Shown: positions 12,552-31,500 of the stretch, one piece after another
Layout of the letters: every line of letters begins with the position of its first letter
How positions within the stretch are numbered: position 1 is the stretch's first letter
Assembly: GCF_036373705.1 (NCBI RefSeq)
Contig: NC_089852.1
Location: 30,256,707-30,320,706, forward strand
DNA: 64,000 nt
Direction: 5' to 3'
From: Amia ocellicauda
Taxonomy: Eukaryota > Chordata > Actinopteri > Amiiformes > Amiidae
Notes under the pieces: generated by a model
What the model saw: only the letters and a program-made list of their open reading frames with translations
Told to the model about the DNA's origin: nothing
Databases searched by the model: none
Program-made: the position numbers and the translations under genes

Positions 12552-14388
12552 CCGGCAGCACTAACTGGCAGCGTCAAGGACAAATAATATATTAACAATT
12601 CAAATTGACAACAGATATTAAAATGAATCGCAGCTCCTCATTTGAACTCTGTAGAATGGCTCTTTGCAGCTTTACAGTAGGAGTAATAGTAGTAATAATC
12701 TGTATCATACACTTTTTGTTATGTTTTGAATTTCTACATTAAATGTTTTTTGAGGTGAATGTAGATATAAGGGGGCGACAAAATGGTTATTCTCACTCAC
12801 TTTGCACCCAAAAGCGCATGTCTGTCGGCCCACTTCCACATCAACTCCCACGTCAGTAGCTACCCACCCCCCCATCCCCTTAATTTTGGATATCTTTATG
12901 TATGAAATATTTTACAACAGAATTTGTCACAGAGGTGCGTTATTTTAAATTAAACTCCCACACAAGAAATCTGTGCGCACCCAGTGTTTAGTTTAGCTTG
13001 GCTTATGGTCTGCGGACTACATCAAACTGCAGAAGGAATAGAATACTACTTCTTGGGGCTCCATTGGGACAAAAGGCGCTATAAAAAATCCAAGATGTTA
13101 TGATATTGATATCGTGTTGCCCATGAGAGCCCAGAGAGATAGGGTTCTGTGTGTGCGTGAGGCCAGAGAGAGCCGCTCAATGCATGAATAAACCACAACA
13201 TCCACTCAAGGGTGTGCTCAGTGGGTTGTGTTGAGATTCCTTGTATGTGGTGTGGAGCATGCACTCCTGTGCCGGTGATAAGCACCTCCTTGGGTAACTT
13301 GTTGTTTTGTGTTATTTCTTGTGAATGTGTTCATCTCTATTCAATTTGTTTGCATTTTTTTTTTTAATATATATATTTTTGTTACCGTGTATCCGAAACG
13401 CGAATGGAAACGTGGCGAGAGAGCAGTGTAGCCAAGGTGGAGTGAAGTGGAGCTGGCGAGACAAGTAGACTTCACCAGATATGGCGGGGGAGGGGTGAAT
13501 GCAAAAAGCCTGTAATAAAGAGATGTACAACGCCACAATGAGAGTCTGCTGATTTACTGCGTTTGCCTTCTGGAACATTTACACACACACACACATATAT
13601 GTATTAATATAATAGCTCCAGAAGGATCATTTATCCCTGAAAATCGTGAATTGGAAAAAGGAAAAGACAGAAAGAGCCTCTTTCATGGTCCTGGATTTCA
13701 CAGAGGGTCTCCTGTGCTTTTCGAGGACGGTGTGTTTCTCTGCAGCCCTGCGTGAGACTGTGTGGGCAGCAGCTGGGCCGGTCCAGCCAAGAACTGAAGT
13801 GTAAAGCTCAGTCCAGGGTTAGGGTTCGAGGACCTAGAAAACAACAACTTCCAATATTCTAAGGTCTGTGTTTTTTATCGTCCCTCTGTCTCTCTAGCGG
13901 TCTGTCTTTTTCTTACTTTCTATCTTTATAAAGTCCGCCAGTCGCAACAGTGAGTAGGAGGACAGGCCCGGACTCCACAGGTTTCAGGAGCCTCAGCCCA
14001 GGCTGCGCACCAACAATTGATTTGCTTTGGTTTGGCAACAATAGCTGACATGCAAATTCTTAGACTCTGAGATATTGATTTATTTATTGAAATTGGCCGT
14101 TCAGCTTGGAGGGCAGATTTATCCGTACTGGTGCCTGTGGAGCGTTGGTCTATACTGGAGAGGTTTCAACTCCCTTCTTACTTTTCAGTCCCAGTTATAT
14201 AATAAAGGATTATAGAACTATCCACATGTATTTAACTTCCAGGCACACAAACAGGCTTTCACACAGAGATCAACGATTTTGTAGGAATGGTGAAACCAAA
14301 TACCTTCTGCCTCGGTCCCTTATCACCCCCCCCTGCACATTGCAGTTGCTTGTGTTTGCAGCGTCCTTCTTTGGCACTTCAACAGACC

Positions 14389-14419
14389 CACCCCCCCCCC
14401 CACCCCCACCCCAAAAAAA

Positions 14420-14448
<29 letters not shown>
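14389..14448. repeat. Poly-C / A-run / (CA)n compound repeat
   Basis: A run of C with few interruptions is followed by an A run and about 15 CA units. Confidence 0.85.
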
Positions 14449-14450
<2 letters not shown>

Positions 14451-17400
14451 GCAGTCCTCTTTTGTGATTGGACAGACAGATCTCTCTCTCCTCTGAGGTG
14501 CTCTGACTTCCAGCAGCAACCCCCCCTCCATCCCCCACCACCTCCAGATGAATAAATGCTCAGCGGGGAATCTTGTCCCAAGTGAATGAAAACAATTCAT
14601 TAGCCCAGGACAAATCTGTTCAAGTGAATCTTTCCTTCAAGTGCTGGCCCCACGGAACAGGCAGTGAACATTTTAATTGCCGCGAGTGACAAACCAGGGG
14701 GACCTTCAGCATGAAAGAGCCCAGTGTTTACAATAACCTTTTGTGGCCGGCATTCAGCAGCAGGCCTTGAGCGTCCGCATCTGGGGGGACGCGCAGAATC
14801 GCGATGGCAAACTTTCACTCGGGCAGCCGAAGAAAGGGGCCCTGGTTCCCACCGCGTGCGAGCGGAGATCAGAGAGGCCGGCGCGCACCAGGTCAACGTG
14901 CCGTCGGAGGAGGAGCCCCACAACCGCCACTACTGGGGATGGGAAAGCATCTCGCCTTACTCCAATAGACAGAACATATTGTTCTTAAAGAAGAACCGAA
15001 AGAAAGAAAAGCATGAATAATTTCACAATAGTGACATACCGAAGGAGCCTTGAGGAGATATTTATCTTGAAGAATCTCGAAGTGGGGTATAATCATGCCT
15101 GTTTGCTAATGTCTTTGTTCCCGAATGTTTTGTTGTGTTGTTTGGCGTTATTGTTCACAGAACCAAGGGCCACATTCCTGTCCTGAATCGGGCTCCTCCT
15201 GAGCGCAGAACCTGACACTCTACACCTATTGATTTACCTTGAAGATATTCATCACAGCAGCCTTTTTGTGTTCGTCTCGATTATGTCAAGGCCCGCTGCC
15301 TTGAAAGGTCTGTGCCAAGAGCCGGGCCCAACTGAGCCGTCCCCAGATATCTCAGAAGAGCATTGAGCGTTTCAGCTGAATGTTTTAAATGCTTTTCAGT
15401 GTGTCGTTGAATGTTTTTTTTTTCCCCCAATTGTGTCTCTTTGTTCTTAATACGTGCGCACTGTGAGAATGAGTCCCTTTGCCAGGACTAAAGATTTGGC
15501 AGGGAGAAGAAAAACATTCGACATGACACGCATTCAACTGGAAACATATTAAAATATATAACCAAGCCAGTTTTTTTTTTTTAAGAAAGTGCACTTGGCG
15601 CCGAAGCTGGTATTAAAAATAAGTTTGTAAATAAATACGTTTGTCACATGGTGCACATCGATTGACAGTTGTGAACAACACTGAACAATACGCACACAGC
15701 AATTCCACACCATAGCATATTTATTATGAAAAACATTTGTATCTCTTATATAAACCTCTGTTCGTTCTGGGGGGGTTAGAACTGTCGCCAGCTGAAACAT
15801 CATATAACAGTGACATATCTTACACTTAAAAAACACTTTCAACAGATCTGTAGAAAAAAGAAAGAAAACTTTTTACAGCTGCAAATTACATTCCTACACA
15901 ATTAAAGCTTCAATATTTATTGTCTGTGCAAGTAAACATTCGAGATTGTATGCCCTGAATTTCCCAGAATTTCGCTCCACTGGGGGGGCAATGCGCTGGT
16001 TCAGGGCGATGTAATGCAGTTTCACATCCTTTTGACCAGACATGTACAATGCCAAGAAGCTTGGAACAGCAGCCTGACATTATCCCAGCTGCAGCAGCCC
16101 TTGTCCTGCAGAGACACAGTGTCTTCCTTGTTTACATTCCTTCCCAGCGCTCAATGACTTAACTGGAGCTGTTATTGGCTTGATTAGCCAACCTTACAGT
16201 GATCATAATCGGCTGCTTTAGAGCGATGAAACCCGAGGACCTGTGGCTCTGCAGGACCGGGCACTGGTCAAGGCAACAGGAGTTGGGCAGGGTGAGCCGG
16301 GCTGGTCTATTAGCTGCCTGAGGTTTGGATTTTCTATTCTTTAAAAAAAAAAAACGAAATTAAGAATTACATTCTGGAAACCTAAAAATACTTTCACATT
16401 TTAAAGATAAGGAATGAAATCTGAGGTGCAGCACGTTGTCAGTTGTCAGTTTGCCACAGAGGTGTGCCAATCACAGCAGGAGTCTGGGCCCTCCTTCTTT
16501 TGTGTGGCACATGGTTATAACGTTTTTAGGCGTGTGCGTGTGCGTGTTAAGACAGAGGTGCTGGCCTACAAGCGCAATGGGGTTGAGCGCTCCCTTGCAA
16601 TTACAGCCAGATGAAGGAGGTGTCACCATTGCGTCACAATCCGCCCGACACTGTTTCATGTTCAGGGGAGCGCCGGACCCGAGCAGCGGCTGGTTTTCAC
16701 ATCCCCAAGCACCTGCGTTAGACGTTACGCGGCGCTGTGTCGCGCACACACAGCCAATTGTTTCCACTGAGGAAACATATGATTATAATTAATGTTCCAT
16801 TCAGGAGATTATTTTCTCGGCCTGGATGCAGACACACAGAGCAAAGGGATCCGGTTCTTACAGAAATCCCCCAGGTTGTATCACTGAAAACGAAATTATT
16901 ACCCCGTGTGTTTCCTGTCTCAAGAAAATCCTGTTCAAGTTTAAAATAAATACAAACCCTTAATATATACATTTCATTATGTCTTTACTCATGGTTTGGT
17001 TTTGTTTAACGGCATTATCAGCAGACGCACTGCCCAGCTCACACAGACACAAGACGCACTCTTTGGTTTTCCAATAACAGCAGCCAGTTTGGAAACTCTC
17101 CTCCACCTGTTGATGCCCCTACATGCACAATGAAGGTCACTCTTGCACGGCCGTGCTGATGGGACGGCAGCAGGTGCCTACAGGAAGAGAAATCTATAAA
17201 TGAGATTTACTGCACTGCTGTTCTCATACATAAGTCAACATTTTAATAGCCCGTGTTGACAGGAGAAATATGCAAGGGCTAGTGGAGGCCAACATCACCC
17301 GGGATATTTATTGTGTATATGTATGCACTCTAATTCTGACAGACTGCGTTACTGAATTGTTGATCTTGACCGGAAAGCTTTGAAGCCCGAAATGAATGTT

Positions 17401-18043
17401 GGCCGTGCCCTGCTGCCGCGCCACACTGTGACCTCTTTACAGGTGTGTGTAAGGGCGCTAATGAACGGAGACCTGACCACCAGTGCACACAGCCCACAAA
17501 AGATAGATCGTCTCCCCACACAATCTGTCACACTGCACCCCACTCTCCCCAAACTCCCACAGGCTGCAGGTCTCTGCAGGGCGCTGGGTGCCGCCCGTCT
17601 CCCTGTGACAAAGCCAGATGCACCAATTATCGTATTTCCACCTGGTCGCTGGACAGATCAGAGCACCACACAGAACAGCAGGCTACGGGAGAGCGCATGA
17701 ACAGCAACAGAAAAATACAAAATAAAGTAAAATTGAGAATTTAGAAGAGACACAAGAGTCCTGCCCCACACTGCCAGCTCAGGGCTTCAAGCTCCTTCTT
17801 ATCCTGAGCAGCACTCAGTCCTCCAACAGTGTAGAAGTGAAGATGTCTTTTCCTATTTGTGTTTGTCCGTATGTTTCGTAGCTGAGCTCCGCCACTGTAT
17901 CACTGCCGCCCCGCTCTCCCCAGCAGCCCCTCCAGCTCTCCTGTTTATTTTTACAAAACACACCAAGTTGCTGCTTTTTATAGAGATATATATATTTTAA
18001 ATTCCATTGTCTTTCCTCTCCGTCGCCCGTTCCCCCCTCAGTC

Positions 18044-22950
<4,907 letters not shown>

Positions 22951-23399
22951 GGGCCAAGGGCTCCGATGCAGCTTAGCGCTGAGCAGGGAGAGGGCTTGGT
23001 GTGCAGAGATCACCTGTAAAGATGGCCCTTCTCCTGTGCGCCATCATTACTGTAAGGACGGAGGGTTGGCCCCAGGGCCTCGCTGCAATAAATAATAATA
23101 ATAGCATGATTATATATTCATTTTTAAGTTAATTGAAGGAAAATGTGTCCAACACGCTCACATCTTGAAAAGACATTGGCGTCAAAAACCACCACGATGT
23201 TAAACGCGTTTCTTTATTGTCTGCTCTTCCTTATCCCGATCAGCGAGCTCTGGGAACACCTGGACTGCCCATCGCATAGCGGCCAGCGCCACCTGCTGGA
23301 AAACACAACCAACTGCAACTAGACGCCAGGAAGAAATGCTGCGTTACTGTAAACATGCCGAAGGTGCAAAACAATTTTGTTATATATAACTGATCGCCT

Positions 23400-23720
23400 A
23401 GAGAAGAGGTGCCGAGACAGTCCTGGAGAGCCCTATCCAGTAAGTTTTGGTGCTAATTTTAACAGACTGGGACCACATGGAAATGATTGATCAATTAAGC
23501 AAATTAACTTGTTCAATTAAGGGAATCCTGGTTATTGAGGGCTGAAGAGGGAAGTTCATTTTCTTTATGCCACATCTCGAAATAACGTCCTTTCACTAAT
23601 CACCTGCTTAATTGATCACAGTGAAATAGCTCCAGGTGTTAAGAAACTGACGATTAAACGGCTACCTATAACACCTGTTGGAAAGGGGGCATCGAGGGCT
23701 GGGTTTGGGCTGCACTGGCC
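23400..23720. mobile_element. Candidate non-autonomous TIR element
   Basis: The left end (GTGCCGAGACAGTCCTGGAGAG) and the reverse complement of the right end (GTGCAGCCCAAACCCAGCCC) can be aligned as imperfect inverted repeats. The interior is rich in TTAATTGA/CAATTAA motifs. No protein frame is present, so it would be a decayed MITE-like copy. Confidence 0.45.
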
Positions 23721-24426
23721 TAGAGGGAATATCGTATTTAAAAAAAAAGAAAAAAAAATGGTCCTGTTTTAAAACTGCTTCGAGTAAACTGGGTCTACTG
23801 AGGTCCGAGTCCAGGTCCAGTGAAATACAGTACATTGCTTGTGTAATGCGCCCTCTGGCGGCAATACACAACTCTGCAGCCTGGTTAGAGAATGACACGA
23901 AAGGACCACGACTCAATTAATTAATTGACAGTTTCCTAGCTAACACTAACCAATTAACCAATTTAGAGCAAGGCAGGGATGTAGAGAGAGACCGGACTGT
24001 GGCCGTAGTGGACAGCGAGGGTTCCCCAGCTTCAAGCTTCTGGCTGACCCCTGACCTCTTTGTGCTTCGTCTTCCCCTTGACAGAATGAATCACCCTGGG
24101 AAAAGTGGAATGCTTCCTACAGGCAGCTGACCGTCAGGGCATCACCCACCCTGCCAGCAGGCCGTGCGCTGTTCAGCAGCTGTTTCAGATGCATAAATGA
24201 AAGGTTTTGATTGGCCCATCTAGACTTTGTTCTATTCAGTACCTCTGAGGCTTCTGCTATCCAGTTCACCTGTGTGCTTGATTACTAATTTGAAGTAATC
24301 TACATTAATTGGGGAAGAGACAAGCAGCCTCCCAGCTCTGGAGCACATAATAATAATTACATCTGTAAACCTTTCTGCAGGTCACTGGAGGAAGTGACTC
24401 ACATACACAAATACAGCTGATGCCAT

Positions 24427-24665
24427 AGAGCACACAGACAGACACAGAACACAGACAGACAGATGAGACAGAACACAGACAGAACACAGGCGGAACAGAC
24501 AGATAGAAAACAGACGAAACACAGATATAAGAGAGAGAACACAGACAACATAGAACACAGACAGACAGATGAGACAGAAGACAGACAGAACAGACAGATG
24601 GATAGAACACAGACAGAACAAATGGATAGAACCAGAGAGACGGAACAGACGGACGAACAATCTGG
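24427..24665. repeat. ACAGACAGA-type tandem repeat
   Basis: About 240 bases of irregular tandem units built from ACAGACAGA, ACAGAACACAGACAGA and GATGAGACAGA lie just beyond the putative 3' end of nup58. There are no unique spacers, so it is not a CRISPR array. Confidence 0.8.
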
Positions 24666-24766
24666 AAAATGAATTTCACTTATTTTTTATTATTAAATTT
24701 CTTTGCTCTTTCAAGTTGGAAAATACATGTTTACACACAAATTCTGGTACAAGTATAGCAAAATGT

Positions 24767-25518
24767 TTTATTTAGTTTGGTAACAAAACAAAAAAACAGA
24801 CATTTTAGAAAAACAAACGAAAAAGAAAAATCTTTCCTTTTTCTTACACTATTCCATTTAGAAAGGAGGGAGGGATTCACAATACAGAAACTCAGAAAAA
24901 CAAAACTAACAGATACCTCAACACCTCACACCCAGGACTACGACACACAGACCAAGAGGCTCTCGCTACAACACTACCTGCGTCGAGACAAAAGTGCAGC
25001 GCGAAAATAACAATATTCACTTTAGCTCTCCCCCCTGTGGCACTACTCACGATTTTGGATCTTTGGGCCATCCAGCAAACACAAAAACAAAACTGATGTT
25101 AGGGAATATTCCATGATTTCTTGACCCCCTTGAAACAACAAATTAATTGTCCAAAAAGAAGTGTGATGTTAGCCATTGAGAAGAAAAAACGACAACGGGC
25201 AAAACTGAAACACTTGCACCCTTTACGCCATTAACCAGATAACAGGCCAGTGAAGTCCCTGGCAGCCAGCTCTGGATCTGCAGCAGAGATTCCCCAAATA
25301 ATATTAACAATAAACTAACAGAAACAAAATGAACATTACATTAAAAGAAAAAACATACAAAAAAAAAAATAACCAAGAACTACACTAAACCTGATCCAAA
25401 TCGTGCAGCCCCCCCTCCCCAGCACCCCCAATATAAAAATAGATATCTTCAACAGTAACAACGTGGGGTTGGCCTTCAGCCCCCTGCTTTATCCTTTTCC
25501 CCAGTTACCCCAGGGGCT
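24767..25518 (-). terminator. nup58 3' UTR and candidate polyadenylation signal
   Basis: On the - strand AATAAA reads at 24772-24767, about 750 bases after the nup58 stop codon (25519-25521). The intervening sequence is A/T-rich and without a frame, as expected of a 3' UTR. Other signals may be used. Confidence 0.45.
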
Positions 25519-28500
25519 CTATCTCTTGCCCCTCTTGTTGCCTGCGGGGGGCTTCTTGAGCTGCAGCAGTGGCCCTCCCGCACCGAACCCCGTGGCCGGT
25601 GTGTTGGACACCCCGAAGGTCAGTCCCGCCGAGGCCGTGATGCCGGGGTTACTGAAGTTAAACCCAGAGGTGCTGGAGCTGCCGAAGCCTAGGAGAGCGG
25701 GGGAGACAGAGACAGAGTCACTCACCAACAACAAACAACACACACAACAAACACAACAAACACAACGCAAGAGAACCTATCAAGTTTCCTCAGGAAAGCA
25801 TCCATTTAAATTGTATTTATCGGAAAGTACCATACAAGCTGCACATCGCTCGTTTACAGTGGTGTCCCCAGAGATATTTACAGTATCTGCAAAGCGAACA
25901 TCTGGACTGAACTACAGCTGATCTCCGACCCTGACTAAGAGAGATGGGGAGGAGAGAGGAGAGAGAGCGAGAGGATCAGAGAGCCACGGACAGCGGGACC
26001 GAGTGAGACAGAGACAGAGAGAGAGAGAGGCCGAGAGACTGGGAGAGTGTGGAGTTGGTCTGACCTGCGCTGAGGCTGCCCCCAGTTGGTTTGTTGGTTG
26101 TAGCGAAACCAAAGGACGACCCTCCCGCGCCGGCCACTCCAAAGCCTGGGGCCCCGCCAAACGCTGCAGAGACAGAGGGCCGTTAAACGACACACTCCAC
26201 ATCTACACACACCCAAACACGCTGAAACACTCACTGCACACACTCGCACTGCCAACACACCCGTTTTCTCTCTGTAAAGAGGGTCTGTAGAGAAGGGACA
26301 GGAGACGGGGGAGCTGCAGCGCAGTGGAGCGATTCACACCGTCTGCCTGGCCCTGCAGCGCTCAGTGTTAAACATCCGGCCCCGTCTCCCCCCCCCCCCT
26401 GCGGCGCTCGATCCCAGAGCGCCGGTCACGGAGCGCTAGGCACTGTGATTTCCCTGCGGAGACTCTACCTCACCGGTGCTCACGTGCAGGGCTGTGCGAA
26501 ATGAGCTGTCAGAAGCCCACATCTCTTCAATTACGCTCTAACGGGCAAGACCACCAAAGCTGCGAACAGAGACCCGCTCCGCTCACTGCACCATCAGCGG
26601 GCCGTCAGCACACCCCTCCAACAGCACCCCCTACAAGGCTGTGGGACTGCCGGATTTTTAATTTGATTCGATTTCAGTCAGCGGCTGATTAACGTACCAA
26701 TTCTGCACAACTGATTTTTCAGATTCTATGATTTCAAAAACTGGAGAGGAGGAAGGCCCTGACACTTAAAACAATGTCCTCATTAGGGGTGTACATTTAG
26801 TTGCTTGTTTGTATTGGTAAGCGTCCCAGTGCACTGGAGCAGCTTTGTTAGCAGACCCTACTCGTCCGAGGGGGAGCCGGCCTGTTCCCCTTGTTTCTGG
26901 GCTCTGGCCTGCTCTCAGAGCTGCAGTGGGTGAGGGGAAAGCTGTCAGTAAACAGCCCCCGCTAGGGACCGCACAGAGGACAGCTCTGACAGACAGGAAG
27001 GGCCGAGTCAAGGAAGGCAGCACAGTCAACACACTCGCTCACTGTCACACTGACATAATTATATATGTACATGCACACACATACACAAATAAATATACAT
27101 GTACATGCATGCTCACATACACACACACACTATGGGAGTAGTTTAAAGCAGCTGCTCTATCAGGTGCTTATGGATGCAGCTGTTACAAGGAACACTCCTC
27201 CCTCACACATGGGAAGCAATGTGCAGAAAAACGTCAATTACTGGGGAGACGAGACCTTCTGTAATGAATTACTTGTAAGGGGAGTATGGGGGGTAAACTG
27301 CTGTAGATGTATTGTTTAAATCCACAACACCACCACTAACAACAGCAACAACAACAACGACGACAACAACCGCAACCACAGAACAGAGAAATCGGGAGCA
27401 TAAAGAACAGACCGTAAGAAAGATAAAAAGTACCTCCGAAGTCATTTGACTGCAAGACCGTGCCCAAAGCTGAGCCAAAAGGAGCTGCAAAACTAACTCC
27501 CAGGGCGGGCTGCGAGCCTGGGACAGAGAGAGCAGAAAAGCAGGCTCACTCTCCCGTCTTGGAGACCAGCACACAAACGCTCACAGCGCCAGGCAGCACT
27601 GGGGACCACACAGACACAGGGCGACCTTTAAACTTCATATAATGAGACTGGCACTTTCTCTGTGGCGTTTACCGATCGGCTTTTGTGCGTGTGCATCTGT
27701 GTCACGTTTTTTTATCTATGCATCGCCGGCACTGCGGTCCAACGCAACGCACAGCGCTGAAGTGTGCCTGGCGTTCAGCGGAATGACAGAAAAAGGGGGC
27801 TGATTTATTTCTAATCTCCTAGTATGATTATGCCGTGTCTTCAGAGAGGTGAGGGGAGTCTATATAAAGACACAATTAAGAGCAGCTTTAAGCTCCTGCA
27901 TGTTTTTCATCAAAGCCCCTTTTGCCAGAACGTCAAAGATAAGTTTAATACGTTTGTGTCAAGGTCCGCTGCTGCATGACAGGGACCAGAAACCAACAGA
28001 ATTAAACTCATGCATTAATTAATTAATTAATTAAAGACTGCAACTCGAGCTACACTAAGTTGCATCAAATAGATTTTTTTCATCCAATTTAGCAAAAATA
28101 AAAAAATAATAATTTGAGTCAAAAAGAAACAAGACAATGGCTTTCTTTAATCGATTTATTGTCAATTTAAATTACATGAAACATGACAGACAGCTTGAGA
28201 CAAAACTTGTGTTAAATTCTATGTTCTACTACTGTATTACATGTTTTAATTGTTCAGTGATTCAGGAGGTTTTTGGAAGCTGAAATTGTGCCAAAACTGA
28301 GTTACAAACAATCTCGTTATATGCTTGTTTAAAGGCACACCTTAGCTATGCATCAACAAGCACAGGGTTAATACAGTCACACTCGTCTACACAAACAGTG
28401 TCTACCAGATCTGACAAGACATCCGCATTTGGATTGGGATTTTTGTTCCATGAAAACTATTTTAGGGGGGAATTAAAACCAATAAAATAAAATCCACCCC

Positions 28501-31500
28501 CCCTCAGTTTAGGATTCTGTAAATCGATCCTGGTCTCAGTACTGTTCATCTTCAAACACACAGAGGCACAACGGTCTGGTGGACACTGTATAGCTATTTG
28601 GCCTTGACACTGAATTTAATCTAAAATTGGATTCTGTATTTTGAAGAAACCCCCTGTTGGAAGAAGGCATTGAAAAATAATTAAAATTAAATTAAAACAT
28701 CTATGCCAGTGGGAGTCTTTTGTTTCTTAAAAAAGAAAAGATGACTGTACTAAACGGTCTATAAAAACCTGAGCCTCCAATTAAATTAAACCCTGTACAT
28801 ACTTCTCTTCCCCTTTCAGCACTCTAGAAAAACTGCAACAACAAAAAAAAAATCTTTGAGGGTGGCCCTCTGAGATCATTCATCGCACTTTGTGCATTTT
28901 TTCTGACATGAAACGGAATCTAAAACTATAAAATCGGACTTCGCTGCCATGAACGGTACAGCTGGGGAAACGCAGCAGAAACCACACAGACGGCAAGGGC
29001 CTCCACTCTCCTGGCATCAGATACCAGTGCAAACAGCACAACACATTGCATCCCATACACAGAGCTCACCCGACACGCCCTGCCCACACTGGGGAATGAA
29101 GACCGGCGCCTGCTACACCCTGCCCACACCGGGGAATGAGAAGACTCGCACGCTGTAGAGACTTTGCATCTCCATTAAAAATATAAAAACTAAATTTAAA
29201 TAAAATACCTCTGCCTGGTCACTACGCTTTTCTGTATGTACACTAAGGTAAGGATTCAAAGGCATTTAAACCTCACGAGTCACTGTACAGATGCATAACT
29301 ATTAAACCCATAGTACATTGTGGCTCAGTAGTATCTTAGTCTTGACATACAGACTCGAGTACTGGAGGCTAGATACTGCTAGATCTCAGAGCCCAGCACT
29401 GCTCTGACCTGCGGAGCCAAGGGCACTTCCAGGCCCTTGAGAAATGACACTTGATTTCCATATGGAGGAGCGATCAGAGTGGAGCCACTCACAGGGAACC
29501 GATGAGCTGAAAAGGCTCATTCAAAAAACACTGCGGTTTCATCTGACCAACCATTGCTTCCCCATCAGAAGCAAGTGCTGACTGAGACGCCTAGTGTTGG
29601 TTAAACTGAACTGACAGGGGACAGCTCCCATAGATCAGTGCAATGCAACTTGCATACAGCAATTCAAAATCAGTACCTTGCTGTCATTACTGATATGAAA
29701 GTATAAACAAAGCAAACAGAGAGGCAAGCAACGTAGCAGGATCAGAACCCAGTCACTGCACTGGCAGGCCTGCGCTCACAGACAGGAGGACAGCAGCCTC
29801 TTTTTTGTCAGAAGACACAGAACGGGCGACCAGGGCTCTGACCCATGTATGCATAGCACACCTTTCTGAAGTGGTGCCGCGCAGCAGGGATGACTCAAAG
29901 CTTGGCTGTCAGATCTCACAATTATATTTTTGGTTTAATAAAAAAATTCTCTTTAAAGGGTCTATAGAAAATGGGCGGGATGGGGTGGGGAAAGAGCGAA
30001 GATAATTCCACAGCTAACAATAGCTACAACACTCGCTATTTCCTTATTTTTTCAGTAAAGGAATTTTAAAAGGCTGACCGTAGAAATGCAGCCCCCTGTG
30101 ATTTTCCAAAGCCAAGAAAAGATTGCCCCCCTCTCTGCTGGGTTTTTGTAAAGAGAATCACAGAGGAGTACCCATTTTCATTTGAAATGTCACACAGGCA
30201 CCGAACTAACACGCATACTGTGTGATCTGCAGGGTATGCACGCGCACACACATACACACACGTGTCAGAAGCCGCAGGGCAGTGTGTACAATGCAAACGG
30301 GGAGGGAAGCTAGCCTGAAAGAGAGAATATCCACAGGACGGTCCTTCACAGAAGGGTGCATGAAAAGGAATGAGCACCGAAATACTTACACTCACCCAGA
30401 GGAAACCGGGCAAGCGGGAAAACCTATGCGAGAGGCAACAGCCCCGAAAGCTGTCTCCATCCTGTCCTGCATCCCCTCGCCTAAGGACTAATACAGACTC
30501 GGACTGCAGGACGACACACACAGCACAGATTTGTTAGCAGAGACAGGCTTCCCACAGTGGCTTGCAAGCCCTGTGCTTCTAATATGGTTACACCGCAAAA
30601 AGACAGTGTGAAGACATCCTCTCCCTCATATCAGGGCCCTGTGACTGGCATGACTGAAGCAGTTTAAGAAGCCATGCACAACACACGGCCCAACTCCTGA
30701 CCTGAGCCAGCCATACACTGCTGCGCTCACGCTCTCCTCCAGTGAAAATAAATACTAAATTTAGAAGCAGCAGCAACAACCTAAATAAATGGACACTTAT
30801 TCATCTGACACACAATCCTATGGATTTAAAAATGCATTCAATACTGCTAATTTCACTGCAAACGATAAAACACTCTGTACAGATCTGTGTGCTGTATTCT
30901 AACAAAAGGAACGCTCTCAGCGAGTCCAGTTTCAGGGAATGGATGACGCAGTCGGGGTTTAAAAGCAGCCGTTCATTCCACTCGGAGATTCTGGCTGTAA
31001 ACACTGTGGGCTACACACCACACTGTGGCCTCGGCCCTTTACTCAACCAATACATTCATTTGTGTGTTTTTTATTTGAGCTTAATGCATTAAGTGACTTT
31101 TACTAGCAGCTGCCCATTACAATCAATCACACAAACAGCAGGCCCCAGGACATGCCATTAACAACTGTCCTGATCCACCATGGCAACGATCGCTGGAGCA
31201 GGAATGATTATTCAAGCAATAATAATAGTAGTAGTAGTAATAGTAATAATAATAGATTGAATCTGTCAGTAGGGAGGTTGAACGACGAGAGCTTCAGCAG
31301 ACCTGGGAAATACCCCCTCTGCTCAGTTAAACAGCACTCTACTGCAGATTTGTCCTCCAACCTTAAAAACCTTTTCAAAAAATAATAATTTGCTAAATAT
31401 ATTAATGTAGGCATAAAAACAAAGTTGTCAAAAAACTTTCCGTAAAGGCTGTGGTAAAATGAATGTATTTAGGAAGTCATGCTTACACCAGAAATGTTAC

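Larger units (their letters stand above)
10613..18043. other. Convergent atp8a2/shisa2 intergenic region
   Basis: No gene was recognised. It contains a (CCTGT)n repeat (12519-12551), a poly-C/(CA)n tract (14389-14448), CT-rich and AT-rich sequence, and conserved-element-like stretches near 14590-14900 and 16140-16260. The right end is the shisa2 3' UTR; on the - strand AATAAA occurs at 17949-17944 and 17312-17307 as candidate polyadenylation signals. Confidence 0.5.
22951..24766. other. Intergenic shisa2 5' flank / nup58 3' flank
   Basis: No gene was seen. It contains the TIR-like element (23400-23720) and the CAGACAGA tandem region (24427-24665). Confidence 0.5.

Noticed and set aside
13820-13850. 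TTAGGGTTCGAGGAC, resembling a tRNA B box
   Set aside because: No matching A box, cloverleaf or terminator is visible around it, so neither a tRNA nor a tRNA-derived SINE can be supported.
24427-24665. Regular repeats that could suggest a CRISPR-like array
   Set aside because: There are no unique spacers of constant size; it is a eukaryotic simple tandem repeat.
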